A DNA stretch of 40,650 nt, from positions 21,326 through 61,975 of the forward strand of contig PMBS01000073.1 in assembly GCA_003153015.1 (NCBI GenBank), read 5' to 3'. Below are positions 8,560 through 15,702 of this stretch, in pieces; position 1 is the stretch's first letter, and each line of letters starts with the position of its first letter. Under the pieces are notes generated by a model. It was not told the origin of the DNA and did not search any database. It worked only from the letters and a program-made list of their open reading frames with translations. This stretch comes from Myxococcales bacterium (GTDB taxonomy: Bacteria; Myxococcota_A; Polyangia; Fen-1088). The position numbers and the translations under genes are program-made.

Positions 8560-9987
8560 ATGACCCGCTGGAATCCAAAGAAGATGCTCGTTCATCTGGC
8601 CCTAAGTACCGCCACCAAGGGACTCGGCCTGATATCCGAGGATTCGGTCCGGCGCCGCATCGAGAGGTCCAAGCACGACCTCAGTGATCCGATAAGCGGG
8701 GATTTCCTCTTCAAGTTGTTCTGCGAGGTTAAGCGGCGCCACCGCGAGCTCGCGGCAAACTGCCTTTCACGTCTGGTGCACAACCTGGTGGGCGACCAGA
8801 TCCTGCTCGGCACGCCCTATCGCAAGCGCAACAAGAAGGAATTGACCGACTACCCGCACATGATGGTCATCAGTCCGACCATGCGCTGCAACCTGAAGTG
8901 CGTAGGCTGCTATTCCGCCTACTACAATCGCAAGGATGCGCTCAGCACGGCTGACCTGGACCGCATCTATGGCGAGGCCAAGGATCTGGGCATCCGTTTC
9001 GTGGTGGTGAGCGGCGGCGAGCCGTTCATCCGCGAGGACTTCCTGGAGCTGTGCGAACGGCACAGCGACATGATCTTCATGACCTATACCAACGGAACCT
9101 TGATCGCTGAGCGCCAGTTGGCGCCACGATTGGCCAAGCTGGGCAACGTCATCCCGTGCATCAGCGTGGAGGGTTTCGAGAAGGAGACCACCGCGCGCCG
9201 GGGTGTGGGCGTGTACAACCGGATTCTGGACGCGATGGCGGCGCTCAAGCAGGCGGGCGTGATCTTCGGCTTCTCCGGCACGCCCACACGGTTGAACAAT
9301 GATCTCATCGTCTCGGACGAGTTCATCGACTTCTACGTGGAGCGCGGGTGCATGATCGGCTGGTACTTCTCTTACATGCCGGTCGGGCGCGATCCTGACC
9401 TCAACTTGATGCCCACTCCCGAGCAGCGCTTGCACCGCATGCAGCGCATCCGCCAGATCCGCGCGAACAAGCCGATTGTGGCGGCCGATTTCTGGTGCGA
9501 CGGGCCCCTGGTGGGCGGCTGCCTGTCGGCCGGGCAGCGCTATTTCCACATCAATGCGCAGGGAGGCGTTGAGCCTTGCGTGTTCCATCAGTTCCACGTG
9601 CACAACATCAAGGACGTGTCGCTGAAGACCGCCTTGTCGAGCGACTACTTCAGGTACATTCGCAAGCGAAACCGCGAAATTAGGAACATCTATCGCCCCT
9701 GCCCCATCATCGATCGGCCGCAAATTCTGCGCGACGCCCTGGAGAAGTTTCACCCCACGCCCTCGCAAGAAGGGGCGGAGAAGATCAAGGACGTTCTCGC
9801 CAGAGGCCTGGACGAATACGCGGTGAGCCTGAAGAGGGTGATGGACCCAGTTTGGCAACGCGAATTCCCGAATGTGCATGAGACAGTGGACGACTTCCTG
9901 CACGTGGGAGAGCACGGGCGCAACCTACTTAGGCGGGATAATCCTGCTCAGCCGCCCCGCGAAGCCCGAGCCGCCGCCGCGCGGTGA
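8560..9987 (+). CDS. Radical SAM protein with extra C-terminal Cys cluster
   Basis: A 475-residue cytoplasmic iron-sulfur enzyme starting at an ATG 9 nt after AAGGAG. The radical SAM motif CxxxCxxC is Cys110, Cys114 and Cys117 (MRCNLKCVGCY). The SAM-binding VVVSGGEPF and the strand IPCISVEGFE follow the usual TIM-barrel order. Further Cys residues at 313, 321, 340 (VEPCVFHQF) and 381 (YRPCPIID) look like SPASM-like auxiliary-cluster ligands, so a second Fe-S cluster is likely. The N-terminal 100 residues are basic and helical. No precursor peptide or partner gene is adjacent, so substrate and product are not known. It could be a peptide- or lipid-modifying enzyme; I do not assign one. Confidence 0.9.
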   Translation: MTRWNPKKMLVHLALSTATKGLGLISEDSVRRRIERSKHDLSDPISGDFLFKLFCEVKRRHRELAANCLSRLVHNLVGDQILLGTPYRKRNKKELTDYPHMMVISPTMRCNLKCVGCYSAYYNRKDALSTADLDRIYGEAKDLGIRFVVVSGGEPFIREDFLELCERHSDMIFMTYTNGTLIAERQLAPRLAKLGNVIPCISVEGFEKETTARRGVGVYNRILDAMAALKQAGVIFGFSGTPTRLNNDLIVSDEFIDFYVERGCMIGWYFSYMPVGRDPDLNLMPTPEQRLHRMQRIRQIRANKPIVAADFWCDGPLVGGCLSAGQRYFHINAQGGVEPCVFHQFHVHNIKDVSLKTALSSDYFRYIRKRNREIRNIYRPCPIIDRPQILRDALEKFHPTPSQEGAEKIKDVLARGLDEYAVSLKRVMDPVWQREFPNVHETVDDFLHVGEHGRNLLRRDNPAQPPREARAAAAR

Positions 9988-10449
9988 CCTGCTCGCAAAC
10001 GTCCGATTGTCCCTTCCCCCTACGACCAGAGCGCCAGCGGGCGCGTGACCGCCGAGCGAGCAGATGTGCCGGCGATCACCTGGCAACAGTTCCTGCTTGA
10101 TGGGCCGCCCGGAACGACAAGCGACACGTGACTAGGGAGTTCGCTGCTGGGCCAGACTGGCCTGCTCGGCTTCGGCCGGCTTGGGTTTGGTGATCTTGCG
10201 CGATCCACCCTCGGGAGTTTCCCGGTTGGCAGGCCGTTTTCGCGGCTGACGACTCATGGACACACTTTCATACGGCGCATCGAGCGCCGATGTGCCAACA
10301 AATCCATCAGGTTCACAATGGGTTGGAGCGGCCGCGTCTCGCTTCCGCGACACGCATGTCTAGCATGCGCCATCTTGGCTATCAGCCCTTCTTTGCCGCA
10401 GGTTGGCTAAGTCGTCCGACTGACACACCTGCCCGCACGTGACATCTAA
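9988..10449. other. Intergenic region, one doubtful small frame
   Basis: This 462-bp gap separates the radical SAM gene from the heme-sensor kinase. It holds one short basic minus-strand frame (listed separately). In frame with the radical SAM gene, about 46 sense codons follow its TGA before the next stop, with no recognisable domain. No terminator or promoter is convincing. Confidence 0.4.
10132..10257 (-). CDS. Possible 41-residue basic small protein
   Basis: On the minus strand an ATG at 10257 opens a 41-codon frame beginning MSRQPRKRPANRETPEGG. It is rich in Arg, Lys, Pro and Ala, with no hydrophobic segment. A GAAAG about 6 nt upstream is a weak ribosome site. It stands alone and faces away from the kinase gene at 10450. 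Nothing identifies it; it may be a chance frame in GC-rich DNA. Confidence 0.25.
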   Translation of the reverse strand: MSRQPRKRPANRETPEGGSRKITKPKPAEAEQASLAQQRTP

Positions 10450-12705
10450 GTGACAATGGGGCGTCAGGCCCGCCTAATGGCCGCACTCTGGACAGGGTGC
10501 CTCGCCGCTTCTCTCTTGTGGAACCTGCACGAGCAGAGGGAGAAGACTATCGAGATCGCGCGTATCAGCGCCCAGGTCACTTTCGACAACGACATCCTCT
10601 ACCGCAGATGGGCCGCGCAGCAGGGCGGGGTGTACGTGCCGGTGTCGGAGCACACGCCGCCCAATCCCTATCTCAATGTCCCCAATCGGGATGTCACAAC
10701 AACCTCCGGCGTATCTCTGACGCTCCTCAATCCCGCCTACATGGCCCGCCAGGTGAACCAACTGGCGCAGCAGGGCCGCGGTAGCCGAGGTCACCTCACC
10801 AGCCTCAAACCGTTGCGTCCCGAGAACACACCCGATCTCTTCGAGACGGCTGCGTTGACCTCCTTCGAAACCGGAGCCAGGGAGGTGAGCGCGTTCGAAA
10901 GCAGGGACGGGCGGCAGGACCTCCGCCTGATGCGACCATTTCTGATCGAGAAGCCCTGCCTCAGATGCCACGCTCAACAGGGCTACCAGGAAGGCGACAT
11001 CCGGGGCGGGATCAGCGTGTCCGTGCCGATGGAGCCGATCCTGGCCATCGGGAGGCCGCAGGTTGTGCGCACGTCGATTGCCCACGGATTGCTTTGGCTG
11101 CTGGGTGTCGTGGGTCTCACCCTGTGGGGCAGGGGACTGGAGAAGCACGTCGCCGCACGAGAGCGGGCCGAAGCGGCGGCCAGGCGCAACGCGGCTGAGC
11201 TGGAGGCTGCGTTTGCGGCCATGACCCATGGGATCATCGTGTACGACGCCGCGGGGAAGATGGTTCGCACCAACGCCGCCGCTCGGGCGCTTTATGACAT
11301 CGACCCGCTCGGGGTTGACATCGAGATTCTGGCCAAACGTCTGTCCTCCCGCCGGCTGGATGGGCGTCCGCTGGTGCGCGAGGAGATGCCGACCACTCGC
11401 GCGCTCAAGGGCGAGCGAGTTCTCGGCGAACGATTCGTTCTCACCCGACCCGACGGGCAGGAGATAGTCGTATCATTCTCGTCCGCTCCCTTGCAGTTGG
11501 GCGGTCAGGCTGTCGGAGCGGTCACGGTGTGTACCGACATCACCGATCTGATTCGAACCCAGGAGGCGCTGCGCGAGGCCGACCGGCGCAAGGATGAATT
11601 TCTCGCGGTGCTCTCCCACGAGCTGCGCAACCCGCTCGCGCCCATCCGCAACAGCCTATTCATTTTGGATCGGGCGGTCCCGGGCGGTGACCAGGCCCGC
11701 CGTGCTCAGGCCATCATCGATCGCCAGGTCGGGCACCTGACCCGTCTCGTCGACGATCTCCTGGACGTAACCCGCATCGCGAAGAACAAGATCCGGCTAC
11801 AGTGCGAGTCGCTGAACTTGACTAGTCTCGTGCGGCGAACCATCGAGGATCACCGTACGCTCTTCGAGAAGGGCGAGGTCCACCTCGAGGCCGCCCTGCC
11901 GGCCGAGCGTATTGTCGTGAACGCCGACCCGACACGCCTGGCGCAGGTGGTGGGAAACCTTCTGCTGAACGCGGCCAAGTTCACCGGCAAGGGTGGGCGC
12001 ACCCAGGTGTCCCTCGCTGTCGATCCGGGGACGAGGCGGGCGGTCATCCGCGTCGCGGATACCGGAGTCGGAATTTCGCCTGAGTTGCTGCCGCGCCTGT
12101 TCCAGCCCTTTGCCCAGGCCGATGACACCATGGATCGGAGTCAAGGCGGCCTCGGGCTTGGGCTGGTGTTGGCCAAGGGCCTGGTCGAGCTGCACGGCGG
12201 AGCGATCAGCGTGCACAGCCAGGGCATCGGCAAAGGCACGGAGTTCATCGTCCGACTGCCACTCGATGGCGAGTTCGACGCCAAAACTCCGACCCCCGTC
12301 GACGCTTCACCCAGAGTCCGCCGCGTGCTCATCATCGAGGACCAAGCCGACGCAGCTCAGAGTTTGCGCGAGGCGCTCGAACTCTGCGGCCACCAGGTCG
12401 AGGTCGCCGAAAACGGACCCGCCGGCCTGAGCAGGGCGCGCGCGTACTGTCCTGAGGTCGTGCTCTGCGACATTGGCCTGCCCGGCATGGATGGGTATGA
12501 GGTAGCGCGCGCGTTCCGGGCCGATGAGGCGCTCAAAGACGCATTTCTGGTGGCGCTGAGCGGGTACGCACTGCCCGACGATGTCCTGCGGGCAGCCGAG
12601 GCGGGGTTTGACCGGCACCTTGCCAAGCCGCCAAGCCTGGACAAGCTTGAGGAATTGCTTTCGAAGTTGCGTAGGAAATCGTCCAGCGCGCGTCCAACGA
12701 CCTAA
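10450..12705 (+). CDS. Membrane hybrid histidine kinase with Tll0287-like (DUF3365) heme sensor
   Basis: A 751-residue hybrid kinase; the start is GTG 10450 or ATG 10456, neither with a clear ribosome site. One membrane segment (about 8-25) precedes a periplasmic Tll0287-like/DUF3365 domain holding CLRCH (Cys170, Cys173, His174), a c-type heme attachment motif. A second membrane segment (about 209-226) leads into a PAS domain (about 250-365). HisKA has His390 in LSHELRNPLAPI. The ATPase has LNAAKFTG, ADTGVGI and GGLGLGL. The receiver (about 624-745) has Asp674 in LCDIGLPGMDG. Family knowledge suggests redox or gas sensing by heme; the signal here is inferred. From HisKA onward it closely resembles the kinase at 674, indicating duplication with exchange of the sensor half. 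No cognate regulator is adjacent. Confidence 0.92.
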   Translation: MTMGRQARLMAALWTGCLAASLLWNLHEQREKTIEIARISAQVTFDNDILYRRWAAQQGGVYVPVSEHTPPNPYLNVPNRDVTTTSGVSLTLLNPAYMARQVNQLAQQGRGSRGHLTSLKPLRPENTPDLFETAALTSFETGAREVSAFESRDGRQDLRLMRPFLIEKPCLRCHAQQGYQEGDIRGGISVSVPMEPILAIGRPQVVRTSIAHGLLWLLGVVGLTLWGRGLEKHVAARERAEAAARRNAAELEAAFAAMTHGIIVYDAAGKMVRTNAAARALYDIDPLGVDIEILAKRLSSRRLDGRPLVREEMPTTRALKGERVLGERFVLTRPDGQEIVVSFSSAPLQLGGQAVGAVTVCTDITDLIRTQEALREADRRKDEFLAVLSHELRNPLAPIRNSLFILDRAVPGGDQARRAQAIIDRQVGHLTRLVDDLLDVTRIAKNKIRLQCESLNLTSLVRRTIEDHRTLFEKGEVHLEAALPAERIVVNADPTRLAQVVGNLLLNAAKFTGKGGRTQVSLAVDPGTRRAVIRVADTGVGISPELLPRLFQPFAQADDTMDRSQGGLGLGLVLAKGLVELHGGAISVHSQGIGKGTEFIVRLPLDGEFDAKTPTPVDASPRVRRVLIIEDQADAAQSLREALELCGHQVEVAENGPAGLSRARAYCPEVVLCDIGLPGMDGYEVARAFRADEALKDAFLVALSGYALPDDVLRAAEAGFDRHLAKPPSLDKLEELLSKLRRKSSSARPTT

Positions 12706-12838
12706 CTACACGGCATCGAGCACCCGCAGATGCGTCAGCGTGGGCCACAATGTTGGGGGCAAGCCCGTCGCGCGCTGCCCGAACGGCCATATTTCCCGTT
12801 CATCGAGCATCCAATTCCCCAGAAAAGGTCGCCGTTCA

Positions 12839-14020
12839 ATGCATCTCCTCATCTGGGAACCTCCGGAACCGCGCCCTCGGTGGGAGCCTTGGATCCATGC
12901 CGGCTACGCGGTGTTCGCCGTGGCTTTTGCGCTCACGGTGGTGGTCGACGCGTTTGTGCATGAGAACGTCATGCTCGGCCCCGGGCTGGTCGACGAAGCC
13001 GGCGTCGCCCTGACAAGGTTTGAAAGTCAACTTGCCGGCGTGTCGCCCGGCTGGCTCGCCCTCATGCTTCCCCTTGCAGGGTTCGTGCTTGTCTGGAACG
13101 GCGTCATGCTCTATCGCGGTTTGTCGCCCGACCCAGCGCTGCCCCGGCGACAAATCGTCTCCTTCTTCCTGCTGACCGTCTGCTTGACACTTATGCTCTA
13201 CGTGGGCCTCGCGCTCGCCGGCGCCGCAAGCGCCGTGATGGGGCACGGGTTCTTCTTCGGCTTCGCTCTGCTTCGCCACTACACCGAATGGTGCAGCGCT
13301 CAGGTGGCCCGCGTGCCGACCCTGGTGAACTTGCCCGGCCCGCTTGCGCTCGTCGCCAGTGTCGCGCTCGGCGATCTCTTCCAGTATTGGTTCCATCGCT
13401 TGGGCCACACCTGGCGACCGTTTTGGCTGCTCTGGCATCGCCCACACCATATGACCCCTTATCTGACTATCCCCACCACACAACCGGTGTTTGCCCCCTT
13501 CCCGCTGTTTTTCCTGCTGAGCGTGCCCTTTCAAATTGGGGTCGGCGTGTGCGCCAAACTCTTTCATTCCGACGCGATGATCGCGGAAGCATTGCTCTTA
13601 CGCATGCTCGGCCAAATCCCCCTCATCGGCTCGCACAACACAGCCCTTTACGAGACGTTTTGGCGGAGCCGCCCTTTGCGCGCGCTCGGCGCCTTTTTCG
13701 GTGATGGGCCCTATCACTATATGCACCACTCGGCGCTGCCCGGTCACTCGCTGATCAATCTGGGAGGCCCTCCCTTCATGCTGTGGGACCGCGTGTTCGG
13801 CACTTATGTCTCACCGACCGAGACGCGTCCCCCGATCGGGCTGCAGGGTTCGCCACGTCTGTACTTGAATCCGCTCCGCCTCGCGCTCGCTGGCTTGCTC
13901 CAGCTTGGATATGAATTGCGCCACAATCGCGGCATGGTTACGCGCTTGCGTGTTCTCTTCGCCAGCTCAAGTTTCACTCCGCCACGCACCAAGGACTATG
14001 CTCTCGCACCAGGAGGATAG
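12839..14020 (+). CDS. Fatty acid hydroxylase / sterol desaturase family membrane enzyme
   Basis: A 393-residue integral membrane protein. The frame is open from 12581, but the ATG at 12839 with AAAAGG upstream begins a normal N-terminus (MHLLIWEPPEP). There are about six membrane segments. The di-iron His clusters of the superfamily are present: HRLGH (after DLFQYWF), HRPHH (LLWHRPHHM) and HYMHH (GPYHYMHH). They bind a non-heme di-iron centre that hydroxylates or desaturates lipid chains using O2 and reductant. The next gene encodes a Rieske/FAD reductase fusion, a plausible electron donor; this pairing is inference. The exact substrate (sterol, fatty acid, sphingoid or carotenoid) cannot be told from sequence. 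Only 3 nt separate its stop from a small frame that overlaps the reductase start. Confidence 0.88.
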   Translation: MHLLIWEPPEPRPRWEPWIHAGYAVFAVAFALTVVVDAFVHENVMLGPGLVDEAGVALTRFESQLAGVSPGWLALMLPLAGFVLVWNGVMLYRGLSPDPALPRRQIVSFFLLTVCLTLMLYVGLALAGAASAVMGHGFFFGFALLRHYTEWCSAQVARVPTLVNLPGPLALVASVALGDLFQYWFHRLGHTWRPFWLLWHRPHHMTPYLTIPTTQPVFAPFPLFFLLSVPFQIGVGVCAKLFHSDAMIAEALLLRMLGQIPLIGSHNTALYETFWRSRPLRALGAFFGDGPYHYMHHSALPGHSLINLGGPPFMLWDRVFGTYVSPTETRPPIGLQGSPRLYLNPLRLALAGLLQLGYELRHNRGMVTRLRVLFASSSFTPPRTKDYALAPGG

Positions 14021-14023
14021 GGC

Positions 14024-14114
14024 GATGGAAGGCCGCAGCATCAACTACGATCAAGTACCAGGCACGCCGTCTGTCCATTGCATGCCGCAAAGCCGGGGGT
14101 GTCCCCATGTCTGA
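14024..14114 (+). CDS. Possible 29-residue leader peptide overlapping the reductase start
   Basis: An ATG at 14024 has a strong AGGAGG at good spacing, better than the downstream reductase. The frame (MEGRSINYDQVPGTPSVHCM and nine more residues) stops at 14112-14114, overlapping the ATG at 14107 of the reductase by 8 nt. This arrangement would couple translation of the hydroxylase, leader and reductase. No family is recognised; it could be a mere translational coupler. Confidence 0.35.
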
Positions 14115-15612
14115 GCCTGATGACAAGACTGCGCCTGACTTGTCGCTTGGGATTCCGAGTGCTGACCTGGTTGAAGGGAGGCCGCTTCTCGGCAAGGTGG
14201 CTGGCGATCCGGTCTTGCTGGTGCGTGAAAACGCACGGTTGTACGCCGTGGGCGCCTCGTGCACGCACTACGGCGGTCCGCTCGCCCAGGGTGTGGTTGC
14301 CAGCGGGCAGATCTGTTGTCCCCTACACCACGCTCGTTTCGCGCTCGTCACTGGCGAGGTTACCCGCTCGCCTGCCTTGAGCCCGCTGGCTTGCTGGAAC
14401 GTCGAGCAGGTGGAGGGAAAGGTCTACGTGCGAGCGCAGCGGCCTGCGCCGCTACCGAAGCATGTGGACGGCCCATTGGTAATCGTGGGTGGTGGAGCCG
14501 CTGGCCACGCTGCCGCAGAGACGCTGCGCCAGGAGGGATATGCAGGGCCAATTACCCTGGTCAGCGCCGATCAGGCTGAGCCCTACGATCGCCCCAACCT
14601 TTCCAAAGACTATCTGGCCGGCACAGCGCCCGAGGAGTGGATGCCGCTTCGACCAGCCGATTACTACACTAGGTTGGGAATCACTGTTCTCGTCAATAGT
14701 CCAGCGGTAAAGCTCGACATTGCTTCGCGCCTGGTCGAACTTGGCGACGGCCGCTCGCTGCCGTTCGGAGCGCTGCTGCTGGCAACCGGAGCGCAGCCCA
14801 TCCCTTTGGACGTGCCTGGCGCGGCTCGTCCCTCGGTGTTTTCCCTGCGGACATTGGCTGACAGCAGGCGGATCCAGCAAGCCGCACGCGGGGCACGTCA
14901 TGCTGTGGTTGTCGGTGCCAGCTTCATCGGCCTGGAAGCCGCAGCCGCGCTTCGCGCACGAGGAATGCAGGTTACTGTGGTGACGCCCGAGGCTCGTCCC
15001 ATGGAGCGCCTCTTTGGTCCGGCGGTGGCCGATTTTCTGCGACGCCAGCACGAACAACATGGCGTTGCGTTCCGTTTTGGTAGCCGGCCCGCGGCCATCG
15101 GTCACAAGACTGTGACATTGAGCAACGGCGAGGATCTCCCAGCGGATCTGGTCGTGGTAGGGATAGGCGTGCGGCCGGTGACTGGGCTGGCGGACCACGC
15201 AGGCATTGCCGTAGACGACGGGATTCTGGTCAACCAGCAGCTTGAAACCAGCGTGCCCGGGATCTTTGCGGCTGGCGATGTCGCACGCTTCCCGGATCCG
15301 GTGTCAGGTGAGCGCATGCGGATCGAACACTGGGTGGTGGCGCAGCGGCAGGGGGCGCTGGCAGCCCAGAACATGCTCGGCCAGAACAAGCGTCTTGCGA
15401 TCGTTCCCTTCTTCTGGAGCCAACACTACGACGTGGCACTGAGGTACGTGGGCCACGCCGCGCGCTGGGACGAGGTGCGCGTGGACGGAGATCTCGATCG
15501 CCTGGACGCACGCATCGAGTACCTCTCCGCTGGGAAATGCCTGGCAGTGGTCACCATCAACCGCGATCAAGAAAGCCTTGAGGCGGAACTGGCCTTCGAA
15601 CGTCAATACTAG
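14107..15612 (+). CDS. Rieske-domain / FAD-dependent pyridine nucleotide-disulfide reductase fusion (AIF-type)
   Basis: A 501-residue protein resembling AIFM3-type reductases. The N-terminal Rieske domain binds a [2Fe-2S] cluster through Cys52-x-His54 and Cys71-x-x-His74 (CTHYGGPLAQG ... CCPLHH). After a linker the FAD domain begins with VIVGGGAAGHAAAETLR (about 120-136). The NAD-binding Rossmann fold has VVVGASFIGLEAAAALR. The second FAD motif is VPGIFAAGDVARF, followed by the oxygenase-reductase-type C-terminal domain. It should move electrons from NAD(P)H via FAD to the Rieske cluster and on to an acceptor. The adjacent di-iron hydroxylase is the obvious candidate. The start at 14107 lacks a strong ribosome site but overlaps a well-initiated small frame, so translational coupling is likely. 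Confidence 0.93.
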   Translation: MSEPDDKTAPDLSLGIPSADLVEGRPLLGKVAGDPVLLVRENARLYAVGASCTHYGGPLAQGVVASGQICCPLHHARFALVTGEVTRSPALSPLACWNVEQVEGKVYVRAQRPAPLPKHVDGPLVIVGGGAAGHAAAETLRQEGYAGPITLVSADQAEPYDRPNLSKDYLAGTAPEEWMPLRPADYYTRLGITVLVNSPAVKLDIASRLVELGDGRSLPFGALLLATGAQPIPLDVPGAARPSVFSLRTLADSRRIQQAARGARHAVVVGASFIGLEAAAALRARGMQVTVVTPEARPMERLFGPAVADFLRRQHEQHGVAFRFGSRPAAIGHKTVTLSNGEDLPADLVVVGIGVRPVTGLADHAGIAVDDGILVNQQLETSVPGIFAAGDVARFPDPVSGERMRIEHWVVAQRQGALAAQNMLGQNKRLAIVPFFWSQHYDVALRYVGHAARWDEVRVDGDLDRLDARIEYLSAGKCLAVVTINRDQESLEAELAFERQY

Positions 15613-15618
15613 CGCAGG

Positions 15619-15630
15619 AATTGCGCAATT
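15619..15630. promoter_or_regulatory. Perfect 12-bp palindrome AATTGCGCAATT
   Basis: This AT-flanked palindrome lies just after the reductase stop and about 75 bp before the GH38 gene. Its position and symmetry suit an operator for a dimeric regulator, but no regulator gene or second copy was seen. Weak evidence. Confidence 0.3.
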
Positions 15631-15702
15631 TCTTACATTGTCGCGAATGGCCCAGCGAGCTGCTAGATTTGATAGTAGGAACGCCCGCGCAATGGAGGCC
15701 GC

